DNA of 14,410 nucleotides from contig JANLIS010000050.1 of assembly GCA_024653985.1 (NCBI GenBank), positions 1-14,410 of the forward strand. Reading direction: 5' to 3'. Position numbers and translations under genes: made by a program. The notes beneath the pieces were generated by a model. That model was not told the DNA's origin. It did not search any database and saw only the letters and a list, made by a program, of their open reading frames with translations. Shown in pieces: positions 1 through 5,346 of this stretch (its first letter is position 1; every line of letters starts with the position of its first letter). Source of the DNA: Candidatus Roizmanbacteria bacterium. Lineage in GTDB: Bacteria; Patescibacteriota; Microgenomatia; UBA1406; GWC2-37-13.

Positions 1-1382
1 ATCGCCTGTTTGAGAAGCTCTGTAGCATCGGTTGATAGCTGACAAAATTTTTTTATTTGTGCCGAGGACATTTCTCCATTACTGAAAATTTTTAAATGCT
101 CAAATCTTTTCTTTTGGATCTCCCTTGCTTTGGCTACCCTTTTTCTCACTTCAAAACTTGACTCACTCAATATATTACTTGTTAATTTTTCCTCTGCCAC
201 CGAAGGAACATCTATATGTAGATCTATCCTGTCCAAAAGTGGACCTGATAATCTTTTGCGGTATTTAAGGATCGCTCCCGGTAAACACCGGCAAGGTCTT
301 TTTTCATGACCCAAGTATCCACATGGACAAGGATTTGACGCTGCCAAAAGCAAGAACCGTGAAGGAAAAATCAATGTCCCCGATGCCCGAGAGATAGTAA
401 TAAACCCGTCCTCCAAAGGTTGTCTAAGCGATTCCAAGGTGGTCCTCGGAAATTCTGGAATTTCATCCAAAAACAGAACCCCCCTATGTGCTAATGAAAT
501 TTCTCCAGGTGTAGGATTTGAGCCTCCTCCGACCAAACCAATTCTCGAGGTGGTATGATGGGGGCATCGAAATGGCCGACTGGCAATAAAGTTTTTACTA
601 TAAAGAAGGCCGGCGACCGAATATATCTTTGTCACTTCAAGTATTTCTTCCTTTTCCATCGGGGGAAGGATTGAAGGAAAAGCTCGAGATAGAAGGGTTT
701 TACCTGTTCCTGGCGGACCTTTCAGGATGACATTGTGAAATCCGGCCGCTGCAATTTCAAGGGCCCTCTTTGCTGTTTCCTGTCCTTTGATATCTTCAAA
801 CAAATTGTCATATTTTTCCTCTTTGAGGATGCTGATAAAATCTTCATGAGGAAAAGGGGTTATTAATTTAACCCCATTCAGATGTAAGATGAGGTCGGCC
901 AAACTATCAACAGGATAGACTTCTATATCATCAACTAAGACCACTTCAGCTATATTCTCTCTTGGAACAAAGATCTTTTTCAGTTTTTTTGATTTTGCTA
1001 AAAGTGCGATCGATATTGCCCCTGATACTCGCCGGACATCACCCTTTAAAGATAACTCCCCTATAAATAAGCTTTCCTGTAAAACATCTTTCTTTACCAT
1101 ACCTGATGCCGTTAAGATTCCAACTGCAATCGGGAGATCAAAAGCAGAACCAGCTTTAGGAATATCTGCAGGAGCCAAATTAACCGTAATCCTTGTATCC
1201 GGGATCTGAAAAGAAATATTGTTTATGGCGGCCCGAACCCTTTCTTTTGCCTCTCCTACCGCTTTATCAGGAAGACCGACGATCGTAAATCCCGGAAACC
1301 CTTTTTTTGCCACATCAACCTCAACTTCAATCAAAATTCCATCCAAACCAATGACCGTTCCGGAAAGGATTTTGGATAACAT
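1..1382 (-). CDS. yifB: YifB/ComM family Mg-chelatase-like AAA+ ATPase (C-terminus cut by window edge)
   Basis: I translated this by hand from the ATG at 1382; it stays open to base 1, giving 460 codons of a family that is usually about 500 residues, so roughly 40-50 C-terminal residues lie outside. Visible features: an N-terminal ChlI-type domain (about 1-170, with GFTIVGLPDKAVGEAKERV at 31-49), Walker A GPPGTGKT (222-229), Walker B LFLDE (303-307), a cysteine cluster (C352, C354, C364, C366) and the SGPLLDRID sensor segment (379-387). In Vibrio and Acinetobacter the homologue ComM is a hexameric branch-migration helicase that extends integration of transformed DNA; that role here is by homology. 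comF and recA in the same window fit it. The gene follows the PUR-like gene by 30 nt and has no Shine-Dalgarno. Confidence 0.95.
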   Translation of the reverse strand, partial: MLSKILSGTVIGLDGILIEVEVDVAKKGFPGFTIVGLPDKAVGEAKERVRAAINNISFQIPDTRITVNLAPADIPKAGSAFDLPIAVGILTASGMVKKDVLQESLFIGELSLKGDVRRVSGAISIALLAKSKKLKKIFVPRENIAEVVLVDDIEVYPVDSLADLILHLNGVKLITPFPHEDFISILKEEKYDNLFEDIKGQETAKRALEIAAAGFHNVILKGPPGTGKTLLSRAFPSILPPMEKEEILEVTKIYSVAGLLYSKNFIASRPFRCPHHTTSRIGLVGGGSNPTPGEISLAHRGVLFLDEIPEFPRTTLESLRQPLEDGFITISRASGTLIFPSRFLLLAASNPCPCGYLGHEKRPCRCLPGAILKYRKRLSGPLLDRIDLHIDVPSVAEEKLTSNILSESSFEVRKRVAKAREIQKKRFEHLKIFSNGEMSSAQIKKFCQLSTDATELLKQA

Positions 1383-1385
1383 ATT

Positions 1386-1416
1386 ATTATAAAACTGTTA
1401 ATCGTTAACAAGTCAA
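1386..1416 (-). promoter_or_regulatory. Candidate yifB promoter with internal palindrome
   Basis: On the minus strand TTGACT (1416-1411) lies 19 nt before TATAAT (1391-1386). The spacer holds the palindrome TGTTAA-TCG-TTAACA (1396-1410), a possible operator. The TATAAT ends only 3 nt before the ATG, too close for a normal leaderless start. The true -10 may therefore be shifted upstream (TTTATA with a 17-nt spacer), or the promoter may not be real. Confidence 0.35.
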
Positions 1417-1643
1417 TCCAAACTTACTTCGCCCAGTGTTTTTCTAAATCCTTCTAAATCTTCTTTAAACAAAATTATTGAATATCTGACTGACTTTTTA
1501 GTTGTTTTGTCAAACCTTGATTCAGTAATTCTCAAATACTTGCTTTTATTTTTTGCTTCATAGGTATCAAAAAATATAGTCATATTACTGCATTTTAGAG
1601 TTTTGGAACTTAACTTCGGCTTTGGTTGTATTTTTGTATCCAT
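1413..1643 (-). CDS. PUR-like (DUF3276-type) small nucleic-acid-binding protein
   Basis: A protein of 76 residues. I chose the ATG at 1643 over the in-frame GTG at 1655 because the Shine-Dalgarno AGGAGGTGA (1660-1652) overlaps that GTG and sits 8 nt before the ATG. The core (FFDTYEAKNKSKYLRITESR, then RYSIILFKEDLEGF and LGEV) resembles the bacterial PUR-alpha-like DUF3276 family: an aromatic beta strand, the ITESR segment and the KED-E-F helix start. Family members bind single-stranded DNA or RNA. The N-terminus (about 1-18) is basic and probably flexible. The gene begins 1 nt after the RAYT stop codon (TAA-A-ATG), so its expression probably depends on transcription, and perhaps translation, of the transposase. 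The family call is by motif memory; the alternative is an unrelated small beta-rich protein. Confidence 0.75.
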   Translation of the reverse strand: MDTKIQPKPKLSSKTLKCSNMTIFFDTYEAKNKSKYLRITESRFDKTTKKSVRYSIILFKEDLEGFRKTLGEVSLD

Positions 1644-1644
1644 T

Positions 1645-2208
1645 TTATGATTCACCTCCTTTCGATTTTAAATTATCTTCATCCTCATCCCAATTCATGG
1701 GATTATCCCTAATATATTGGCGGATTTTATTTAATTCATTTTCGTTACGGATTATGTGTTCATAATAATTACGTTGGAATATTTTGTTGTTTAATAAATA
1801 ATATTTGTGTATTTTATATGTACATTTTGATTTAAAATACCGGATAATTAATCCCAATGTAGGGGTTTGATTCATCAAACCCATATGACGATTTGATTTG
1901 GAAATATTCATTATTGTTTCGGGTTTCATAAATGAAACCCCTACATTATTTTGTTTAATCACGACAATCCCATGAATATGATTTGGCATAATTTGAAATA
2001 TGTCCAATTCAACGTTTTTAAAATATTTTGGTATTTCGTTCCAAGACCGTTTTGTAATATCTCCATGCTTGTTTAATACCATTTTGCTATTAATAATGTT
2101 GCCAAGTAAACATTCATTATCTTTCGTACAAATTGTGACAAAATACCATCCGGAATCGGAATAATCATAATTTTTTAAACGTATTTTTTTTCTAATTTTG
2201 AAAACCAT
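1645..2208 (-). CDS. REP-associated tyrosine transposase (RAYT, Y1 HUH superfamily)
   Basis: A protein of 187 residues, normal for the family. It has the N-terminal RAYT signature (YDYSDSGWYFVTICTKD, 14-30), the metal-binding HUH-type motif in MPNHIHG (H77, H79), the TLG-IIR-FKS helix (117-127) and IFQRNYYEHIIRNE (143-156), where Y148 or Y149 is the candidate nucleophile. RAYTs nick single-stranded REP DNA near a GTAG tetranucleotide. Here two REP hairpins in opposite orientation lie inside the gene, encoding residues 88-96 and 109-117 between the two catalytic motifs. The gene looks intact. The last residues (about LKSKGGES) are read from what is also the Shine-Dalgarno leader of the next gene, so the ORF end may have been acquired at insertion. 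No Shine-Dalgarno precedes its ATG; TGGACA at 2243-2238 could be a -35. Confidence 0.93.
   Translation of the reverse strand: MVFKIRKKIRLKNYDYSDSGWYFVTICTKDNECLLGNIINSKMVLNKHGDITKRSWNEIPKYFKNVELDIFQIMPNHIHGIVVIKQNNVGVSFMKPETIMNISKSNRHMGLMNQTPTLGLIIRYFKSKCTYKIHKYYLLNNKIFQRNYYEHIIRNENELNKIRQYIRDNPMNWDEDEDNLKSKGGES
1652..1660 (-). promoter_or_regulatory. Strong Shine-Dalgarno that sets the PUR-like start
   Basis: Minus strand AGGAGGTGA, a near-complete match to the anti-SD, lies 8 nt from the ATG at 1643. It is inside the last codons of the RAYT gene (encoding GGES). It is the only strong Shine-Dalgarno I found before a gene in this window. Confidence 0.8.
1858..1882 (+). repeat. REP element 1, inside the RAYT gene
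   Basis: The sequence TGTAG abuts a perfect 9-bp hairpin: GGGTTTGAT (1863-1871), loop TC, ATCAAACCC (1874-1882). The GTAG at the 5' foot matches the tetranucleotide at which E. coli TnpA-REP recognises REPs. It encodes MGLMNQTPT of the transposase on the other strand. Confidence 0.85.
1921..1945 (-). repeat. REP element 2, inverted relative to REP 1, inside the RAYT gene
   Basis: Read on the minus strand: TGTAG, then GGGTTTCAT, loop TT, ATGAAACCC. Against REP 1 one stem pair is swapped (G-C to C-G), a compensatory change. It is separated from REP 1 by 38 nt with the GTAG feet facing outward, like a BIME pair. It encodes NVGVSFMKP. Confidence 0.85.
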
Positions 2209-2211
2209 ATA

Positions 2212-2240
2212 ACAATATGATCACTTCGTGATTTTATTGT
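2212..2240. repeat. Stem-loop just upstream of the RAYT start
   Basis: Outer arms ACAATA (2212-2217) and TATTGT (2235-2240) enclose ATCAC-TTC-GTGAT (2220-2232), with a 2x2 internal loop between. It lies 4 nt upstream of the transposase ATG and next to the conserved flank repeat. It could be part of the transposon end or an operator; there is no U-tract, so it is not an obvious terminator. Confidence 0.55.
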
Positions 2241-2261
2241 CCACCGCTTATAACCTACAAA
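2237..2261 (-). repeat. RAYT upstream flank repeat, copy 1
   Basis: On the minus strand this 25-mer contains GTAGGTTATAAGCGG followed by TGGACAA. It matches 14064-14088 on the plus strand at 24 of 25 positions. The rest of the 2209-2398 gap holds the adjacent stem-loop and the trxA promoter; nothing else recognisable. Confidence 0.8.
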
Positions 2262-2328
2262 TATACGGAAATAGGGTGTATAAATAAGATAATTATACTA
2301 ATAGATATCTCGTCTTGTTATTTTACGT

Positions 2329-2357
2329 TTGACATTAAAAATAACTCGTACTAAGAT
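2329..2357 (+). promoter_or_regulatory. trxA promoter
   Basis: TTGACA (2329-2334), a 17-nt spacer, TAAGAT (2352-2357). The predicted start near 2364 leaves a leader of about 35 nt without a Shine-Dalgarno. Confidence 0.65.
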
Positions 2358-2398
2358 TGAAAGTGCTTTTTATTTATTAGTTAAATTTACATAAAAAT

Positions 2399-2716
2399 AT
2401 GGCCATTCCTCACATTGATAAAAATAATTTTGAAACTGAAGTATTAAAAACCAAAGGGGTTGTTTTAGTTGACTTTTATGCAACTTGGTGTGGTCCATGC
2501 AAAGTGACCGGACCGATCATTGAACAACTGGCTGAAGAAGTTAAAAACGTCAAGTTTATCAAAGTTGATGTTGACCAAAACCCGGAATTATCTTCTCAAT
2601 ATCAGGTTTTTTCCATCCCAACCTTTTTGATATTTAAAGATGGACAAGTGGTTAATCAGTTTGTTGGTGCCCAAAGCAAAGAAGGATTTTTAGCTGAAAT
2701 AAATAAGGCCGTATAA
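2399..2716 (+). CDS. trxA: Thioredoxin
   Basis: A protein of 105 residues, the full length of a classical cytosolic thioredoxin. The active site is WCGPCK (30-35) in the segment VDFYATWCGPCK, with the buried aspartate at D25 and the cis-proline in FSIPTFLIFKDG (P74). There is no signal peptide, so it acts in the cytoplasm. It reduces disulfides in client enzymes. The class II ribonucleotide reductase encoded at 5439-7835 has the redox cysteines and C-terminal cysteine tail expected of a thioredoxin client, so the two probably cooperate, although they are not in one operon. The gene is monocistronic and converges with the minus-strand gene ending at 2723, leaving 6 nt between stop codons. I see no convincing terminator hairpin there. 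Confidence 0.97.
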   Translation: MAIPHIDKNNFETEVLKTKGVVLVDFYATWCGPCKVTGPIIEQLAEEVKNVKFIKVDVDQNPELSSQYQVFSIPTFLIFKDGQVVNQFVGAQSKEGFLAEINKAV

Positions 2717-2722
2717 AACTAG

Positions 2723-3136
2723 TTACTGTATCTTTAGTACCCGTATAACTCTCCCGTGGACTACCTTTAACCCTAAATGAGCTTGAGCGAGGATATATAA
2801 GGCAAAGGTCGCCAACCAACGAATTGATGAAGTGATAGAGGCCTTTTGTCCGACGACGATCTTTTCATCACTAAGCGGTAGTTTAATATTTTTATAGCTC
2901 GGAAAACTGGAATTTGAAACTGCCTGTAACCCCAATTTTTTTAGGTCGGGTGGTAGCTCGATCGTTTCCGCCCTTGGATTTATGAACGGTCTGACCTCTT
3001 CTTCTGGACTGTGTTCTACCGGCTCTTTTATTTCAAACTCTTTTCCGATCGGCTCTGATTCTTTAGGCAAGCTAATACCATTATCCTTTTTCTTTTTCTT
3101 CAACAGATCATCGATGGCGGTAAAATTATCGGTCAT
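2723..3136 (-). CDS. Unrecognised acidic protein with conserved-looking C-terminal half
   Basis: A protein of 137 residues that I cannot assign to a named family. Residues 1-50 are charged and probably disordered (a KKKKKD run at 14-19, then many E and P). A middle segment (VRPFINPRAETIELPPDLKK, about 48-67) and the C-terminal half (SSFPSYKNIKLPLSDEKIVVGQKASITSSIRWLATFALYILAQAHLGLKVVHGRVIRV) look ordered, with one amphipathic or weakly hydrophobic helix (about 105-120). Similar hypothetical proteins may be common in CPR genomes, but this is from memory. No signal peptide or full transmembrane helix is clear. The ATG at 3136 lies 6 nt from a TATAAT that is shared in mirror image with the divergent Nudix gene, implying coordinated, leaderless expression. 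Confidence 0.8.
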   Translation of the reverse strand: MTDNFTAIDDLLKKKKKDNGISLPKESEPIGKEFEIKEPVEHSPEEEVRPFINPRAETIELPPDLKKLGLQAVSNSSFPSYKNIKLPLSDEKIVVGQKASITSSIRWLATFALYILAQAHLGLKVVHGRVIRVLKIQ

Positions 3137-3142
3137 AATTTG

Positions 3143-3150
3143 ATTATAAT
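3143..3150. promoter_or_regulatory. Palindromic -10 shared by two divergent leaderless genes
   Basis: ATTATAAT is its own reverse complement, so it offers TATAAT on both strands (plus 3145-3150, minus 3148-3143). Each copy ends exactly 6 nt before an ATG: plus 3157 (Nudix) and minus 3136. The start codons are 20 nt apart, so both transcripts should begin at or next to the ATG. No good -35 is visible on either side. Confidence 0.6.
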
Positions 3151-3156
3151 ATACTT

Positions 3157-3639
3157 ATGATCACTTGTTCTTTTGAAAACGGCGATAAAACTTCTCTTCG
3201 CCATGTAACTGTGAATGCAATCGTCGTAAAAAATGATCAGATATTATTTGGAAAAAGAGGAACCTTCGCTGGGAAGCCCATTCTTGAGTCGGGAAAATGG
3301 GGATTGCTCGGTGGTTTTTTTGGGCGAGATGAAAATTTGACAGAAGCTGTCAAACGGGAGGTGATGGAAGAGAGCGGTTGGGAAATAGATAATTTAAAAT
3401 TATTTAGAATCAACGATAATCCAAATAGACCAAAAGAAGATCGACAAAATGTAGACATTATTTTTATTGCCAATGCGGTCAAACAGATAAAAACTTCTGA
3501 TGAAGAGGTCAGCAAACTCCAGTGGTTTGATTTGGATAAATTACCTGCAAAAGAAGAAATTGCTTTTGATCATGGAGACGCCATCGAACTTTATAAAAAG
3601 TATTCGAAAGAAAACTTCCCCCTTCCGGTTTTAGGATAA
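3157..3639 (+). CDS. Nudix hydrolase
   Basis: A protein of 160 residues. It carries a perfect Nudix box GX5EX7REUXEEXGU at 53-75: G53, E59, then REVMEESGW (67-75), which binds the metal and pyrophosphate. The N-terminal strand HVTVNAIVVKNDQILFGKRG (16-35) and the GKWGLLGGFF lead-in (47-55) are typical of small sanitising or nucleotide-sugar Nudix enzymes. The substrate cannot be read from sequence. The C-terminus ends in KKYSKENFPLPVLG; a diverged copy of exactly this tail occurs at 4040-4084. The start is the ATG 6 nt after the shared palindromic -10, with no Shine-Dalgarno, so it is predicted to be leaderless. Confidence 0.93.
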   Translation: MITCSFENGDKTSLRHVTVNAIVVKNDQILFGKRGTFAGKPILESGKWGLLGGFFGRDENLTEAVKREVMEESGWEIDNLKLFRINDNPNRPKEDRQNVDIIFIANAVKQIKTSDEEVSKLQWFDLDKLPAKEEIAFDHGDAIELYKKYSKENFPLPVLG

Positions 3640-3683
3640 GATTTTACTAACTACGTTGAAGTAAACTTTGAGTTATCAATGTC

Positions 3684-3703
3684 ATTCCCGCGTAGGCGGG
3701 AAT
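3684..3703. repeat. dRS3-like palindrome
   Basis: ATTCCC-N8-GGGAAT, the 20-bp core that defines neisserial dRS3 repeats. The full stem is ATTCCCGC (3684-3691), loop GTAG, GCGGGAAT (3696-3703), flanked by TGTC and CCAGAC. It has no U-tract after it. It is probably a dispersed repeat; copy number in the genome cannot be seen here. Confidence 0.75.
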
Positions 3704-3730
3704 CCAGACTAAATAAACCATAATGATTAA

Positions 3731-3759
3731 TTGACAATATATAACGTATAGGTTATATT
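3731..3759 (+). promoter_or_regulatory. Promoter and operator of the HigA-like gene
   Basis: TTGACA (3731-3736), 17-nt spacer, TATATT (3754-3759), ATG 8 nt later, so near-leaderless. A perfect inverted repeat ATATAAC (3739-3745) / GTTATAT (3752-3758) with a 6-nt centre fills the spacer and -10. This is where an autoregulatory XRE repressor would bind and block RNA polymerase. Confidence 0.7.
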
Positions 3760-3767
3760 TATATCAT

Positions 3768-4040
3768 ATGAGTAATTACCAAGATCTAAAAAAACGTTTA
3801 TTAAAAAATGATAATGTAAAAAAAGAATACGATAGATTGAGACCTGAATATGAATTATTGGATAAAATTATTTCTCTCCGACTGAAACAAAAAATGACCC
3901 AAAAACAATTGGCGAAAAAGCTTGATACCAAACAATCTGCGATATCAAGATTAGAAAAAGGAATGATCAACCCTACAATAGATTTTTTGAATAAACTTGC
4001 TTCCGCTTTTGGAAAAAAATTAGTGGTTGAGTTTAAATAA
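3768..4040 (+). CDS. XRE-family HTH regulator, HigA-like, orphan
   Basis: A protein of 90 residues. The N-terminal segment DLKKRLLKNDNVKKEYDRLRPEYELLDKIISLRLKQ (6-41) resembles HigA-type antitoxins, followed by the helix-turn-helix MTQKQLAKKLDTKQSAISRLEKG (43-65) and NPTIDFLNKLASAFGKKLVVEF (68-89). In TA loci such proteins neutralise a HigB-type RNase encoded just upstream; here the upstream gap (3640-3767) has no ORF and the downstream ORF is on the other strand and not toxin-like. It is therefore an orphan antitoxin or a stand-alone autorepressor. Its stop codon TAA (4038-4040) abuts the Nudix-tail relic, so this gene sits where the body of a second Nudix gene would be expected. Confidence 0.88.
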   Translation: MSNYQDLKKRLLKNDNVKKEYDRLRPEYELLDKIISLRLKQKMTQKQLAKKLDTKQSAISRLEKGMINPTIDFLNKLASAFGKKLVVEFK

Positions 4041-4084
4041 AAAAATATTTGAAAGAAAATTTTCCTCTACCGGTTTTGAGGTAA
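4040..4084 (+). pseudogene. Remnant of the 3' end of a second Nudix gene
   Basis: In one frame it reads KKYLKENFPLPVLR-stop, against KKYSKENFPLPVLG-stop at the end of the intact Nudix gene (3595-3639). DNA identity is 36 of 45, and 6 of the 8 differing codons are synonymous, which points to divergence under protein selection before the gene was lost. No upstream part of this copy survives: the homology ends at the HTH stop codon. Confidence 0.75.
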
Positions 4085-4288
4085 AAACTGTCTGTTTTTT
4101 TGTAAATTATTAATAACATCTTTATCATTCATTATTGCTTGAATGTAATACCCGCAATCATGACAATTATCAACAGGATACCCTTTGTGTTTCTTTTTAA
4201 TATGTTTTAGAAAACGACTCTCTTGAATACTTAAATCTCGTTCAAATTTTCCTAATAAGGATCTATTGGGAGGGGAATTTTCAATCAT
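4067..4288 (-). CDS. Small hypothetical protein with Cys/His cluster
   Basis: A protein of 73 residues that I do not recognise. It contains KHIKKKHKGYPVDNCHDCGYY, giving a H-x4-H-x7-C-x2-C spacing that could bind zinc, and is otherwise charged, without membrane segments. The start overlaps the end of the DUF6580-like gene by 8 nt, which suggests translational coupling as the last gene of the nrdR operon. The last 18 nt (4067-4084) are antisense to the Nudix relic, so the C-terminal end may be recently acquired. It could be a chance ORF; the overlap and the compact Cys/His motif favour a real gene. Confidence 0.5.
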   Translation of the reverse strand: MIENSPPNRSLLGKFERDLSIQESRFLKHIKKKHKGYPVDNCHDCGYYIQAIMNDKDVINNLQKNRQFLPQNR

Positions 4289-4805
4289 AAATATGAATGT
4301 TCTTTAAATCGAAGTTTGATAAAAATCTGTATCCGTAGAAAAATGAGAAAGAATAAAACAGATCGGAAATAATTGTGTTTCTGAAAAATGGCAGACCCAT
4401 TATATAACTTTGTATTAAACCGTTTAAATTTTTTTGATAAGACATCTCTCCCGTTGCCCAGACCCCAAAGTTAGTTATCAAAAAAAATAAAACCGAAGAT
4501 ACTAGACTTGCCAATACCAGTGATTGCCACTTATTATTTTTTACCAATCCTCCAACCAAAGCAATAATAATAAAACTGACATAAACATAAGGAACGGTTT
4601 TATGAAATCCTAAAAAGATATCGGAAACAAACATGGCCGTCAAAGGAATTATCAAAGCAATTTTCTTTTTAAAATGTGACCCTGAAAATAATGCCAACCC
4701 ACCGATCGGAGCAAAATTCGGAGCATGAGGAATAACACGAGCAACGATCGCCACTAAAATAATCGCTCCATAAGAAATCAGTTTTTGTATTTTTGATCTT
4801 GTCAT
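4281..4805 (-). CDS. DUF6580-like integral membrane protein, candidate B12 (or other vitamin) uptake S-component
   Basis: A protein of 174 residues with about five or six hydrophobic segments (roughly 10-25, 32-62, 70-86, 93-113, 130-150). The N-terminal signature RVIPHAPNFAPIGGLALFSGSHFKKK (23-48) and the SDIFLGFH segment (61-68) match the DUF6580 family as I remember it; these proteins resemble substrate-binding S-components of ECF transporters. The gene lies 11 nt after the cobalamin adenosyltransferase and in the operon of a B12-dependent ribonucleotide reductase, so cobalamin or a precursor is the best substrate guess (inference). There is no cysteine, so a BtuM-like cysteine-ligated decyanation is excluded. 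No EcfA or EcfT gene is in the window. Confidence 0.8.
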   Translation of the reverse strand: MTRSKIQKLISYGAIILVAIVARVIPHAPNFAPIGGLALFSGSHFKKKIALIIPLTAMFVSDIFLGFHKTVPYVYVSFIIIALVGGLVKNNKWQSLVLASLVSSVLFFLITNFGVWATGEMSYQKNLNGLIQSYIMGLPFFRNTIISDLFYSFSFFYGYRFLSNFDLKNIHIYD

Positions 4806-4815
4806 TTGTGTAGAG

Positions 4816-4844
4816 ATTATAGAACAACTTCATTATCTTTTCCA
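4816..4844 (-). promoter_or_regulatory. Possible internal promoter for the DUF6580-like gene
   Basis: Minus strand TGGAAA (4844-4839), 17-nt spacer, TATAAT (4821-4816), then 10 nt to the ATG at 4805. The -10 overlaps the stop codon of the adenosyltransferase gene. It would allow expression separate from nrdJ. Confidence 0.45.
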
Positions 4845-5338
4845 TACTTCCTAGCAAAATCAAAAAATAGGTCAGACAATCTATTGAGATATTTTATTAT
4901 CAACAATTCGTTATTTGTAACTTTTCTTTTATTGAAAAAGTCAATATTCCTTCTTTCTGCCTTTCGGCAAAGAACTCTCAATATCTGAAATAGGGATGAA
5001 ATTTCATTTCCTCCTGGAATGATGAATTTGTTTAGTTCCGGCAGTTTTTCTTCGATCTGGTCGATCATTTTTTCAAATTCTGTGACTTTTGTTTCAAGAG
5101 ATGATAGTTCGGTTTTTGCCCCGGATAAAAAACCCATTATTTTATAGAGATCTTTTTGGATCCCGATCAATAGGTCGGATTCTTCATCGTTTTTTAATTT
5201 AACAACCACGAGGCCCATATAGGAGGTCAGTTCATCTATTGAGCCATAGGTTTCTATCTGGCAGTCGGCCTTAGAGATCCTTTTCCCACCATAAAGACCG
5301 GTCATTCCGGAATCACCTGTGCGAGTATAAATTACCAT
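4817..5338 (-). CDS. pduO: PduO-type cob(I)alamin adenosyltransferase
   Basis: A protein of 173 residues, the normal length for the PduO/MMAB N-domain enzyme, which transfers adenosine from ATP to cob(I)alamin to make coenzyme B12. The N-terminal ATP loop YTRTGDSGMTGLYGGKRISK (4-23), the YGSIDELTSYMG segment (31-42), the PGGNEISSLFQILRVLCRKAERR helix (108-130, with R125, E128 and R129) and YLNRLSDLFFDFAR (150-163) are all present. It acts in the cytoplasm as a trimer in known family members. It lies 100 nt downstream of nrdJ on the same strand, so it supplies the cofactor for that reductase. No cobalamin biosynthesis genes are visible, consistent with salvage. No Shine-Dalgarno precedes the ATG. 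Confidence 0.95.
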   Translation of the reverse strand: MVIYTRTGDSGMTGLYGGKRISKADCQIETYGSIDELTSYMGLVVVKLKNDEESDLLIGIQKDLYKIMGFLSGAKTELSSLETKVTEFEKMIDQIEEKLPELNKFIIPGGNEISSLFQILRVLCRKAERRNIDFFNKRKVTNNELLIIKYLNRLSDLFFDFARKYGKDNEVVL

Positions 5339-5346
5339 GAATTAAA

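Noticed and set aside
3640..3767. HigB-type toxin gene upstream of the antitoxin-like gene
   Set aside because: 128 nt is too short and no open frame with toxin motifs is present on either strand.
4806..4988. Short plus-strand frame within the adenosyltransferase gene
   Set aside because: It is antisense to a clear PduO-type coding sequence and has no motif.
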